Below are positions 23,827-37,400 of a DNA stretch of 64,000 bases, piece after piece; positions within the stretch are counted from its first letter, which is position 1; every line of letters starts with the position of its first letter. Location of the stretch: positions 558,001-622,000 of the forward strand of contig VWND01000095.1 in NCBI GenBank assembly GCA_009599575.1. The letters are read 5' to 3'. The position numbers and the translations under genes were made by a program. This DNA is from Blumeriella jaapii. Its lineage: Eukaryota; Ascomycota; Leotiomycetes; Helotiales; Drepanopezizaceae. The notes under the pieces are model-generated. The model was not told where the DNA came from and searched no databases. It saw nothing but the letters and a program-made list of their open reading frames with translations.

Positions 23827-26181
23827 ATGATTCGGTATTTGATAGGTGTACATATTAGCCTGAAACTGTTCCGGTTCCCGAGTGCGCGGTCCAATTTTTC
23901 TTTTCGAATTTGCCTTGAGATAAGCTAACGTGAGTATGGGAGCAACTCCCCAGGCACAGCTCGATATGACAGCCAGGTACGGGCTCAATCGGCTCTGATT
24001 CCCTTGTTTGTTCCAGTTGGTCCCCTACCCGAAAACCTGTCGCTCGGAGCTGCATTTGAACAGACAGGAGCTACTTCTTTTGGTCACCAGCCATCGGCTC
24101 CTGCGCACTTACTGATCTTGTTCTTGGCCGCATGTATGCTTCTTGCACCCTGTGCCCTGTCGGTCAAAGTTGAAAAGCTAGCTTGTAGTCCTACTGCCTA
24201 TGATTGTCTAGCCTGTTAGCGATGGGCAAGTCCCGGTGGGCGAGTCGTCGCGTTTGTGGCCCATCACGGGCGGGCCTGCTCAATTCGGCTGAGGATCGAT
24301 GACCTTGCTGTCATATCCTACCTTGGAATGGAAGATTGTTGTTTTGGTTATATGACCTGGATCTCGGTCTTTTGGAAATGGGATTGGTAGGCGTGAGACT
24401 TGGCTATCGACTACGTTTGTGCGTTTGACGCCGGCTAGATAGATAGATGAAGCTGGAGGTGTAGGAGATCGGTTGGTTCAGTACTGTACGTTCCTATTTT
24501 GTCCGACAGCTTTTTCTTTGAACTACAACCTTGCTATTTCCGCTAGTCCTGCAGCAGCAAGCTGGGCAGATATCCTTCCTGGCCGATTTCGAGTCTTGAG
24601 GTTTAGCCGAGCACTGTGCTGTACCGAAGTCGAATTGCCTGGCGTTGCTTAAAGACGAGTTTTGTCGAGCCTTCATGGGCGTTTTCTCGCATGTCACTGA
24701 TTGTCATCAAATTCTGGCTTGAAGAATCAGAATGCAGATACTCGGATGAGCCGGAACAGACGATGGCATGCAAAGAGCAAGGACTACTCTGTCCGTCGTA
24801 CAGACTTGGCAGAAGCAATACAATGCTCTGATCTTTGGAATGTCCACGTCGATTCTGGCATAAGAGTGACTATTACAGGATCGGATTTTCATGCAATGGG
24901 ATGCCGACGCGACTCTTGTTATCCCTGGCCAAGACAACTTAGAAATGTAGATCTAACTAGGCATTAACTTGAGGGGTTGGACTACGCAACTACAGTAAGT
25001 GGTGACGATAATGATGATGATGATGGTAATTTTTAACGTTTGGAGGGGGCAGTGAACCTGCGCTACCTCAAGCTTTCCGCAGAGCATTGGAGACGTGCTA
25101 AGCTGGGGATTTTTACACACAGGAGTTCTTCGAAAAAGCAATAATATAAAAGAAATGTGTGACAAGAGTCCGCTATTTGAGCCCTTCCCTTATATGCGGG
25201 ATGGTTGTCTATGGAACTTTAAAGTGACCTTCGATAAATCAAGTAATTGAAGCTGTTGAAGCTGAGTGTGATTTGGGTCGTGTCAGCAGTAAGTACCTAT
25301 AGGTAGTGACCCATATGCCAAGTAAACATCTGTTGTCACGACTGAAATGGTCTATTTTCCAAAACACCTTCTTACTGGTATCCTCTTCCGACCAGGCCGA
25401 TCATAGATCCCTACAATGCGGAACTATAATTGTAGCGGTTACGTCTTCTTCAAAAGACTAATGATCATCTCAGGGAACTCGTTGAGAAGTATTCGCGGCA
25501 CATCTTTCTCCATGACATGTGTTGTTCCAAAACAGAGCTTGAGGATTTCTTCTGAGTCTCGGATACTTCTCTAAGTCTTTGAACCATCCAACTAACTATA
25601 GAAAGTACGTACTGCTCTGCTCTTACTGCTGCAAGTTTGCTTAGAAAGTAAACAGTGAAAGTGATTCCCATCGAGACTTTCTCGCCGTCGTTGCCCACTG
25701 TGCTTTTCCAAGCGAGCACTAGCGCGCCAAGCCTTTGGGGTCGTACTGTAAGCACGACGTAAGTACTTTTGGATTGAATGGCACGTGTCGTAAACGTGAT
25801 ACCAATGCTCTATGGCACGTGGTGCCAAGGGCTGTCTCCCTCTGCATAAACCTGCGTTTGCAACCTAACAACTTGCTCCCTAGACAAAATTATAACCAAA
25901 GACGACTGCATCGCAATACAGTGATTCGGCCTGTCTCACCCCCCACTGTGATACCGACAAGTACTGTACGTACTGTAGGTGCTTCGAAGAGCACTTCATG
26001 TTCCACCATCTGCACTTCTTTTACTCGTCCAAAACTCCTCAACGTCAAGTGCACGAGAAACATTGGATCCCGTTTCATCGTCAGGGAGTCTCTGGTTCGG
26101 TGATTTCCCGAGACGTTCGCGTGTGGTAAATGCCAACCTCCATTACGCAGGACTTATCCTCGCTGTCCGGAAACCGAAACC
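23827..26181. other. Intergenic region, no gene recognised
   Basis: About 2.35 kb. Several ORFs of 60-120 codons are present on both strands, but none shows a recognisable motif or consistent exon structure. It includes the 3' flank of nuo-24 and presumably the promoter of the hydrolase. Confidence 0.45.
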
Positions 26182-27350
26182 ATGGACCAAACCTCGTCCT
26201 GGAATGTCGGTCAACGAAACGGTCTCGTATCAATCGGCGAGCATGCGTTATGGCTTCAAGCAGCTGGTCCTGACCGCGTCCCCGGCGACCCAGTCGTGAT
26301 CATCATCACGGGCCTAGCTAGTTGTGCAGCGTCTTGGGCCGCAGTCATTCGTCTCCTTAGTACTGTTATCCGAGTAAGTGATTTGTGTGTGATTAGGCCA
26401 AGTCAGTGACTTGAAGCCGTGTCAATTGCTGAATGAACGATCCAGGTCTATGCATATGATCGGTCCGGGTTAGGTAAGAGCCAGCCTTCCAAGCTTCCGC
26501 CGACTATGTCGAATATCTGTGTGGAACTCAGCCAACTTCTGTTTGCTGCGGACATCGCTCCTCCGTACATCATTGTCGGGCATTCCGTAAACATACCATG
26601 TTCTTCAGTAAGAAAATCAATCGCTAATGTGAGAAGTGGGGTGGCTCAGTCGAAATTTCATCACCGAAAAAGAAAAACAGATTGCCGGAATGGTCTTCGT
26701 AGAAGCCAATCAAGAGTACACGCTGGAAAGGCTTGACTGGCGGCCGATATTCAACTGGTTCGTGGAGAACGGGATCAATGTCCAGAAAGTGCTGGGCTTC
26801 CCAGAACGATCAATGTTGACCGCCACAGAATGGGGTGCGTATTTTCAATCTGCGAATGATCTTCATCGCTAACAGCCCGATTTCAGTCCAATATAGAGCC
26901 GACGATGCTAAGTCGTATGCGAGTGGGCAAGCTGCCGCGGAACAAGCCCAGTACCAAAACAGCTTTCCTGATTTGGCAAAGAAGCAGCAAATGCACCGCA
27001 CGCCTCCTTACCTGAGATCCACGCCCTTGGCCGTAGTCACAGGGGAGAACGTAAAAGACCTCAGCAAACTATACCAAGCCGTTGTGGAAAAGAACGGGAC
27101 AACCGAGCAGTCTTTGAGGTTCCGAGATTTCCTGGTCACTTTTGGCCCGAAGGACATCCAATTGCAATCAGAACCTCTGACCTTGTCCGCTAAAACGCGG
27201 CTTGTTCATTCCCCGGGGGCTGGCCACAATGTGGAGCTCACGAACCCGGAAGTGATTGTTGACTTGGTTAAGTGGGTGGCCGTAGAATATTCCAAAGACT
27301 ACTGCGGAGGATCTTCAAACTTAGATTACTGCTTAGCGAACGAAAAGTAA
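26182..27350 (+). CDS. Alpha/beta-hydrolase fold protein with a frame break at the nucleophile elbow
   Basis: Four exons: 26182-26373, 26446-26586, 26637-26834, 26887-27350; introns of 72, 50 and 52 bp, all GT-AG. Landmarks are VVIIITGLASCAASW (oxyanion region), VYAYDRSGLGKS, IIVGHS at the end of exon 2 (nucleophile Ser), and GAGHNVELTNPE near the C-terminus (catalytic His). Exon 3 opens TGG GGT GG, the expected W-G-G after GHS, but the next residues (LSRNF, then AGMVFVEAN) are in a frame one base away. One missing base at about 26642-26645 explains this and makes total length 332 codons. With it the protein is about 331 aa, an ordinary hydrolase of unknown substrate; without it the gene is truncated just after the catalytic serine. 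No signal peptide is seen. Confidence 0.75.
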
Positions 27351-28484
27351 ACATTTGGTGTGGGAACATGTGAATCTTGCTCGACGGATTACATTAAACA
27401 GGAGCAAGTTCCACATTTTCACTTCCTTGGAATGAGAAAGTCGCTACGAAATTGCTCAGCTAATCAGTTTACTTCGTTTCAACATTTGCCTCTTGCTTTG
27501 CCACAGCCTGATCATGTCGTTGAAAGCAGCAGATCAATTACATTGGAACACCCCAAAAAGCTCGTCCCACCACAACTGCGGAGTGTCTGCGTCTCGGACC
27601 ATTGCTGCTGCTGCGGTCGTTCAAGTTTCGACAGTCAAAGAGTCTAAAAGGTGTTGCGGTCAGAGTGCTTCCTGTGTCTCTCGGCATGCTGCATACTTCT
27701 TGGGCTCTTTCAAACGGCTGAGCGGTGTCTTCCACAAAGAGTTTACATCCTCTCGGCGGTACAAACGGTTGGTGAAAGTAAGATATTGATTGCTAGAAAT
27801 CAAAAATGGGATACTGGGCATGGAGCTCTGTGGATGCCTTCGCCAAGGAGAAGTGGACGCGAACTGTATACACTTTTAGGCCAGAAGAAATTAACGTCTC
27901 GGAAGAGAAGTCTCCGAAAGAAATAAGGATACAGGACGGCTCTTTTCCAAAATTGAAGGGGAAAATCTATAACAGAAGAAATTTATTTCCAAGCTCCTAC
28001 TTGCAGCCGTGATAGCTTAGCGTCCCCTGTGATCTGTTCGTTATGCGCTTCTGCCTTCTCCAGAGGCCTCCACCCGATCTTTGTATTATTAACGTGCAAA
28101 CAGCTTTGTTTCACTGCATAAGGTCTCGCTTTCAGAGACGCAGAGTTTAGTTTCGAAACCCCTCGTCCATGCGATACTAAATCGTTCCTTTCACTCTGGC
28201 TATTTAATATCTTCCACGGCTTCCCCTTCGTGGCCTACAAGACCACACCGCTGGAGTTCATCTTGCGAACTGTCAGCATGCCTGGAGCTGGAAGATTGAA
28301 TTGATGCATCTGGATTCTAAAGACGAATCCTACTCGACTAGAGATCTTTCCAGTCTCAATCTCTGACATCGCACATTTTTCTCTCCACCGAACCTCTCTG
28401 TCCAGGTTCTCTTCGGACACACCACCAAAACCAATATCCTGGAAGACCTCCCTAACAACCTTGAACACCAAATCGAAGGTCAAG
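27351..28484. other. Intergenic region, no gene recognised
   Basis: Region upstream of the giant gene. A 68-codon ATG ORF at 27806-28012 has no recognisable feature and I do not support it as a gene. The 5' UTR of the downstream gene probably starts in the last few hundred bases. Confidence 0.45.
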
Positions 28485-31400
28485 ATGCTTCCCGATGCCC
28501 TCATCTACATGATTCGTCATGTGTTCCTCCCACCAAAGCTTCCAGGCCGAAGCGACTCCAACGCTAGTCACGACACAATGCTACTTGACATGATCATCGG
28601 TAGCCTCCAGGCACTCCAAGGCTCTCTTGAGCCCGAAGAGATAGCTTCGGTTGACTCGGTCATAGGTGCGCTCACGAACCTGCGGACGGTAAGGTTCACC
28701 GACGGAGTTGTCAGCGAAGAAAAGCTTGTGAATTTGCTGAAGGATTTGGGCAAGAAAGGTATTCGACAGTCCCATTAACTCTCATAACCCCTAATCTAAT
28801 CTTTCTCCAGGCGATATCATTCCACTGCACATTTGTGCCCAGAACGCCGGGTTGATCATCAACCAAGTCGACGACTTCGTCCACCTGGAGGCTTTTGAGC
28901 TCTCTCCACTCAATGAAGCAGTAAACACCACGAAAGGAAGACTGCTTCGATCTTTTCCGGGTCCTGCAATATCAATGAGCAAAGAAGTTTTCCAGAATTC
29001 TTGCTTCCAAGCAACGATTGCGCAAACTCTTGCTAAGATGAGCCACCAGAGCGCTGCTGGAATCAAACCAAAGGCAGCGAAGGCTGGCGAAATGCCCGAT
29101 GAAGACCGAGATACGTCACATCCAAAGCTTGTCACCGAGCTCTTCATGGGATTTCTGAGATCTGTGGGTACACCCGCTACGGTCACTCGTCTTTGGAAGA
29201 ATACCCGTGAGGAAGTTCTTTGGGATGACAGCTTTGCCCCATGGCGAAGGTCGCCTCTCTGGCTACTCGCCCGTGTCGTTATGCAACTCATTTTCACTCG
29301 CTCGCCGGAAAAGTCTACGTCAGGTCAAAGCATGTACAAGATTTCCATGGTTTTCATGATGACAAAGATCCTGCAGGCATCACTCAAAATGTCTCTTCCC
29401 AACGACCTCCTGCATTCAATGAGAGCCAAGATTGTCCGTCGCTTGTTGAAACTGGACAGAGTTGTTGGAGGTCATACCCTTCAACTCATGGAAGACATTT
29501 TGCAACAAACCAACATCTGTCTCGAGACCAGGTGGTCAGAGGTTGGGCGACAAGAAACTATGCCAGTCGGCTTACCGCAACTTGCAAATCTGGATTTTGA
29601 ACGAGACACGCAGATCTCTTTGCCTGAATTGGATGCCTATCTCGCTGCGATGAACAACCGAAAGAAGACCAGGAGTTCCGTTGTCTTCAAACCCAAATCC
29701 GGATTCGTCAATTTCGATGATAACGAGTGCCCGCACCCCTTGAATGGCTGGACAGCTGAATACAAACCCTACAATCTAAAGTCATTTGAGGAATGGACAG
29801 CTCTGAAATTAGATCAGTGGTTGGAAAACCAGACAGCAGGCTCCGATACATGTGCTAGTCTGCGTACATTGATCCAAGATTACCACGGCATTGCTAGTCC
29901 ATTCTACGCTGGCAACCCCGAAGGAACCTCCTTGATGATATTGACCATTGTCGAGCTCTGGGTCGCTTGTGACAAGACGGCAACCAGTATCTGCCCGCTT
30001 CTGGGAGATTATGATCCTGGTGTGCCTCAACAACTTCTACACTCTCTGTTGCTACCTTTCAAGTCCCAAATGGAGAGGTTACATTCCATCGAGGAGTATC
30101 TCCGACATCGAAAATCTGTGACGAAATACCCATCGCCGCACATCTTCCAGAGTTTCGGCAGTGAATCTACTTTCGCTGCGAGATACTTCGATCAATCTAC
30201 TGATCATCAGACGTTGCGATCAACTATTAGAGCAAAGGCAGATTCTGATAGGAATAGTAAGTGCGAGGAGCTGCGTCAGCTCCAGAAGAAATACCACGAA
30301 CTCATGAGGCTTCACGACCAGAGTAGTTGCGATTTCGACAATTACTTCAACCCTGAAACTGATATCGAAGAAACCCGACACCGTGGAAGCTGTCTGAAAT
30401 GTGAATACAGGACCCAAGCCGACAACTTGCAAATCCGAATCTACGAATGGCCGTTGCCTAGTGACCCATGGAAGGAAAAATGCACTGTGTTTGAGCTGAA
30501 AGTACCGCGGTGCTTTGGACATTGGCGTGACACGACACTGTTTCTCTTGCTGGACGTCCTTAAGCAGAAATACACGTCCCCAGGCCTGCCGCGGACAAGC
30601 TACCCCCTCCACTCATATTCTGGGCTCCAGGTTTTCTTTAGCAGCTTCGGCCCATCTCAACGTGTTGGTATCTTGTCAGAGGATAAGCCACACGATGCCA
30701 CGCATCGCCGCGACAAGTCAATCTCAATTACGACCGAAAGTGATGTTTGCCTTAGTAACGCTCTTTCGTATCACTATTTTGATAACGGTCTCGGAACATT
30801 CATCGGAGACAAGATCGATACTGATAGAATCCCGGAAGACTGCACGTATAGGCTCCCAGTGCGTTCGTCAAGTCTTCAGAAATTCATATTTCGCCCAGCA
30901 TCAATGCCCAGTGGCCCGCCGCCAAACGTTGTTCTTGCATGCCAGTAAGAATCCTCATCTTACATCTTATCCATGACACCGACGTTGAAACGTGACTTTC
31001 TTGTTACTGACTATAATAGGTATAAATGCCCTGACCATTTGTCACTCGACGAGTATAAAATCTTGAGCAGCATTCCTCTTGGATTTAGAATCCAGTGGTT
31101 CCAAGTACTAAGGGAACTGGTATCTCCTTGTGTGGATTTCAAGAAGGTTGAGACAAGTCTTTTCATTCTACAGATCATATATCAAGCTGGTCCATCGAGT
31201 TCGGAAAGCACAACCAGAGATAGCCATCTCGTTCTAGAGGATGACACATTCTCACATCGCCTTCTGGAAGCGCTTCACACAGCTCTTGAGAGAGTAAAGG
31301 AGAACTGGGAATCTTCCCAAGCTCTCCAAACATTTACATCTATCGTTCAGCGGCTTCTCACATTTACAGCGAGCTCTGACATCAGCGGCCAGTGCCTTGC

Positions 31401-34400
31401 CTACCTGGCGAAACTTAGAGCCATTAGTTTTGGCTGGGTTGGTCTTCTCCGACAGAAATCACATGCAGCATCAAATGACGAGCAAAGATCCGACTTGAGT
31501 GCTAAATCCGTCGAGATTGCTTTGACGTGTGTTGATTCTTTCGATGTCGATGAGAGATATTTGGACGATCTGCTTTCTGCATCAGAGCCCTCTACTATAC
31601 TCATTCGGTGCAGCATGGTCATCCAGGAAGCAGCTCTCGCAACATCCAAGTCCGTCGAGCCCATGAAAGCGTTGTTGTACAGTCGCTGGAAAGTGCTTCT
31701 ACACCGCTGTAGCAAAATCATTTCCAAGAATGTTCTGGTGAGGGACAACCCTTGCCTAGACGAGGCTATAAAGATGTCCTGGGCTGCCTACAAAGTAAGA
31801 TACCAAATCCTAAGTTGTCCAGTAGAAGAAATCAAGCAGTCTTTCTCATGCTTCTTATAATCCTGTGTTTTCTTGAAGATTGGTTTGCTAATCATACTTT
31901 GATCAGACCGGACAACGTTGGCAAGTGGTGACAGAAGAAATGAACCATTGGCTTGAGACGCAGGCCGCGCCCGAGGGTACAAGCGATCCTGTACTGGTTC
32001 ATTTCAATCTTCTGGACTGCGAACTATTGGTGAACGGTGTCCCGTTGGCCCGTCTGCCTGCTGAGTATGAGCGCCATCCTCTCTATCCGACACTGTTTGG
32101 AAACTCCATGATAGAGGTGATGCCTACGGCTGTTCCAGGCATGCAATTTTCTGGGAAACAGGAATTTGCTGGCTACACACTTCAATTTGGCATCAGTTCG
32201 TCTCCTGGGGTCTCTGATCTCCTGATCCAGGCAACTGAGAGTGGTCGGACGATGGAACTTATACCCTCTCGAACATTACGGGGAAAACTTCCTAGCGCTT
32301 TCATCGATGACTTTGTTCATTGGTATGACTTCAACACTCAATCGCTGGAGTTCCGGTCCGTGGAAGACGTATGGATCCCATCACCGGGTGGTTGGATATT
32401 GGCCAAAACCGGACCAGGATCAGAGTGGCAATTGAAGAAGGATGGTAGCTTTCTCGTTGGCGTGGAAAATGATACATCCCGATTGATTTCTTCAGTGCTA
32501 TCACCCCTGGAGGATCCGTTGATGATTCATGGCATCTTCAACCGCCAGACCCTTTCGCTGGACATTGAGCTTCCAAAACTCAGACTCGGCTTCCAACTCA
32601 AGCCTAACGAGTCTTCGGTACAATCAAAGCAATTTCGCGGCATGTCCATCGACCTTGATCAATCGATAGGCACGCTGATCGGTTTGACCAACAAACTTGT
32701 CCTTAAAGACGAGAAGCAAGGCGGCCGTCGTTTCATTGTGCCACAAGGTCAAGTAGATTTTGAAGTCTCCGGAATTCATGGCCAGGTTCAAGTAGACATC
32801 CATAAATCATCCGCAGCCAAAGTCCACGTTTACGAGATCAACCCCCGGCTCGGAACACTGGTCGGTAATCACGATATGCAGAGCAAGCTGTTTCTATGCT
32901 ACCTCCACGCGGTCACTTCTTCGTGTCTTCCTGACCCCCTCACGAAGATGACAGGGACAGAGCAAGCCCTATCAATTCTGAATTCAGCCGGTGTCCGATC
33001 GTTCGGTCAATTGACGGATGAGAACATCGAATGGCTTTACAAAATAGCCCATTTGACACCCCAAAGAACATACTACCCAGCTAACAAACGTGTTATGCAA
33101 CAAGTGAAGTGGTCATCAGCACTTGGCTTTTTGGCACAGCATGCAGGATTCTACCAGGCCGTCAAGTCCATATTCTACCAAGCAGGTGTCTCCAAGATCT
33201 TCTATCCTGCTAGCGAATTGGCGCTGCCGAAGATGGACAACATGAGCGAGGAACTCCTGGATCGCGATTGTATCCGCTCGTCTGCTTTCTATGTGTCGGG
33301 ATATGGAGCAGAAAACTACACGACCAACCATGACACCGAATATGTGGCCAGACATGCCACCAAAAGTTCAGAACAGGGAGATCGAGCGTTCTCGATATCC
33401 AGACTTGTATGCATGGGCACTGAAGCCGCTTCATGGTCATCTGCTTCCACCCTGAAGTCGCAATTGTGGACACTACTATCGCGTGCACCATTCATCCTCG
33501 GCTTCAGCAACGGGCTGGAATCTTCAAAGCTGCTGTATGACTCGAGTCTATTACATGAGGGGATTCAGTTCTTCTCCGAATATTGGGTTGTTCTCCATCT
33601 TAAATTGAGCCTCAAAAAGTCGTGGATCGACAAGTACCGTCTGATGATGTTTCTTTCCACGCTCGCATTTTCGGACCAGGCCAAGATGGACATCCTCCAT
33701 GTCCTGGCGCTGTTCTTCGCACTGCCTGCTATGTCGCAAATCCAAATCCCTCCCATGAAAGTCTTCGAGCCATGTGATGGGGTCTCTGCTTGTAGAGCCA
33801 CGATACGAGAGCTCGTCCAGGAAGCATTCCGGCCGCTAAAGGATTGTCCTGAAGCGCAGTTACCAGCCCATCTTCACGAAACCCAGGCCAACTGTCAGCT
33901 TCGTCGAAAAAGTGCCTTGAATAGAGCCCAGAGTCGAGCCGCAGATCAAATGGTCAACACCATAATCGCCCAATTTCCCTGCGAGTCTCCCACTGCCTCG
34001 TCAATTGCTACATCCCACCACACCTACATTGACATAGAAAAGGCTATTAAGTTAGTCAAACCAAAGTTCAAATCATGGTTCGCAAACCATTCGTTTCTTC
34101 AATACCTGGACAAAATTGAGCAAAAAATTGGTGCAATATCTTTCACACCGGCGGTGACCTCACATTTCACCTTCCCACCCGCACCCTATGCCATCGACAG
34201 CGGGAATTGTACCTTTGTCACCATTGATCAGATTTTCAGGGATGCAAAACCTCCATCTCTACCTTTGGCTGTACCGACACCCCCGAATCTCTTGATCAAA
34301 ACCAGCAGTGCGGAGACGAAGCCACTTCGCCTCGCTGAACTCTTACAACGTCTGAACGTCAAGGCTTCGTCCGGATACGAAAAGGAGTATGTCGAAGACC

Positions 34401-37400
34401 TACAGGCAAGTATCAACTCATTGCAGGTTCGAAAAGAGGTCTACGATTTGAGACGTGATCTAGATCTGAAAGACATCCTTACAGATCATCTCGAGAAATG
34501 GAATGATCGTTGCGCCGCAATCTACGCCGCCATTGTATCTGCTTTGGACCACTCTCATAATCGTGCTTCTAGCATTGCTTTCTCAGCCAAACAATGGCCA
34601 CGCTTGTCTCCCACCCTGCTTCTTCAACAACTCGGCCGGAAACGCTGGCCGGAAATCGAGAATTGGCAGCACTGTGTCCTTCAATACGGACTTGCACTAA
34701 CGGAGACTCAGCGCGCAGAGAGACTCATAAACGCATTGGGCAGACCTTCGGAGCTAGTCAAAGAGCTCAGAACTCCGGGCCATACCAACTGGAGTCCGAT
34801 GGAGTATCCTGAAACTCTTTTGTTGGAGGTTGAAAGCGGGATCATGATCCGAGAAGTCCAGGAAGAGATAGCAAAACAGATGAGAGATCCCTCTTCCGGC
34901 AACAACGCTGTGATGCAACTGAACATGGGCGAAGGGAAGTCTTCCGTCATTGTACCAATCGTTGCTGCAGCTCTCGCCAACGGCTCTCGGCTCGTGCGAG
35001 TCATTGTCGCGAAGCCCCAGTCGAAGCAGATGTTCCAGATGCTGCTCTCAAAGCTGGGGGGACTTCTGGCTAGACGTGTTTACCACATGCCATTTTCTCG
35101 TGACCTAAAGCTCGGAACGGCGGAGGCAGGGGCAATTCATGACATGTGCCGAGAATGCATGCAAACTGGGGGTGTCCTTCTCGTACAGCCTGAGCACATT
35201 CTCTCATTCAAACTGATGGGTCTGGAGTGTTTGATCACTGACAAAGAGAGTGTTGGCAGGTCTCTGCTCCTCACCCAACACTTCTTCGAGACATCATCTC
35301 GGGATATTGTGGATGAGAGTGACGAGAACTTCAGCGTCAAGTTGAATTGGTATACACGATGGGAACGCAACGTCCTATCGAGCATAGTCCGGAGAGATGG
35401 GTCGTCATTCAGCAAGTGCTAAGTTTGGTCAGACAATTTGCTCGGTGGGCGAAGAAGGATGATCCAGACTCGATCGACGTCGACGAACGCCGAGCTGGAT
35501 CATTCCCGCGGACTCGATTCTTACGAGATGCTGCGGCGCAGAAGGTGGTTTCCCAGATTGTAAAGCACATTTGCGAGACTGGGTTCAATGGCTTCCCCAT
35601 TGCTAGGCAGCCGGACTCAATCAGACAAGCCGTTTTCGAATACATCACCGAGCCAACACTTACCCCCAAACAGATCATCCAGGTCGAAGCGCAGAGTGAG
35701 GAAGGATTCTGGACCGATGCCACCGGAAGCACTCTACTTCTGCTGCGCGGCCTCTTAGCGGGCGGAGTCCTTGCTTTTGCACTGGGTCAGAAGCGATGGA
35801 GAGTAAACTATGGCCTTGATTCTACGAGGAGCCCTGGTACAAAGCTGGCCGTTCCCTATCGAGCTAAAGACAGTCCTGCGCCCCGGTCTGAATTCAGCCA
35901 CCCGGACGTTGTCATTGTGCTGACGTCCCTGAGTGTTTACTATGAAGGCATGAACGACGACGAGCTTTTTGTTGCTTTCGGTCATCTCCTGAAATCGGGT
36001 CACGCTCAGGATGAATACCAGGAGTGGGTGAAGGACGTGCCAGAACTATCGACTGCATTTCGAAACATCGCGGGGATCAATCTCAGGGACGAGGATCAAT
36101 GCAAGAAGCAGGTTTTTCCTCACCTACGCTACGCCAAAGCCGCAGTAGACTACTATCTGGCTCACATTGTTTTTCCCAAGGAGATGAAAGAGTTTCCACA
36201 CAAGCTGTCGGCATCGGGATGGGACATTGGCCAGATCAAGACTCTTCCGACGACTGGTTTTAGCGGCACGAATGATTCTCGGAAGGTACTCCCTCTCAGT
36301 GTCGGACATCTTGATCTTTTGGATCAAAAACACACCAATGCTCTGGTGCTGGAACATATTCTACAGCCCCAGAATTCGGTTGCCATCATGCCATCCAGAG
36401 ATGCGACTTCTAGCTCGGATGCAAAGTTGCTGATGACCATGTTGACCCGGATGAGCCCGGCAGTAAGAGTGATTCTTGACGTGGGAGCCCAGATTCTTGA
36501 GCTCAGCAACTTCATGGTTGCAAAGCAATGGTTAGAAATGCTTTCTGAGGATAACGCGACTCAAGCTGCTGTGTTCTTCAACGACAGCGACGAGCTTTGT
36601 GTCATCGACCGCAAAGGAAGAGTCGAATCATGGCAGACGTCTCCATTTCTCAAGCAACCCGATGCCTGCGTCGTCTTTTTGGACGAGGCGCACACGAGAG
36701 GAACAGATATGAAGCTGCCTGCTAACTATCGTGCGGCTGTTACTCTGGGACCCAATTTAACCAAGGACAGACTGGTTCAAGGTAACTCTTTTGGATATCC
36801 TCTCATGGCCGCTGAAGACTGACGATGATAGCTTGTATGCGAATGAGACAACTTGGCGAGGGCCAGTCCGTGGTGTTTTGCATTCCAGCGGAAATCAGAG
36901 ATAAGATCCACATGACATCGACCAAACTTGACGAGACAACGATCGATGTTTCTGACGTCCTGGAGTGGGCCATTTCAGAAACTTACCGTGACATACGGCG
37001 ATCCATGCCACTGTGGATGACCCAAGGGCAACGCTTTGAGACGCAAAGTACATTGTGGGCCGAAGCTCGCGTTGCTGGACTCGGGAAGATGTCACCCGAG
37101 CTTGCTAACCAATTCCTTGAAGACGAGGCCCAAAGTCTTGACTGCAGATATCGACCTCGCTCTGGTGACTTGGATCTCGCATCGCTCTTGCAGCCGGGCC
37201 AGAACCAGAATCTCAACTTGATCATCGAGCGCTGCAGAGAGTTCACAGATCTTGATTTCGATTCGTCGACGCTCCAAGAGGAACAGGAGCGCGAGCTTTC
37301 ACCGGAAATCGAGGCGGAGCGTCAGATCCAGAAGCCGGCGGCCGCCGAACCGGCGACGCACAAAATCCACAAAGACCTGACCGCGTTCATCGACTCTGGC

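Noticed and set aside
27806..28012. 68-codon ATG ORF upstream of the giant gene
   Set aside because: Lys/Arg-rich without recognised motif or conserved context; its length is within chance expectation.
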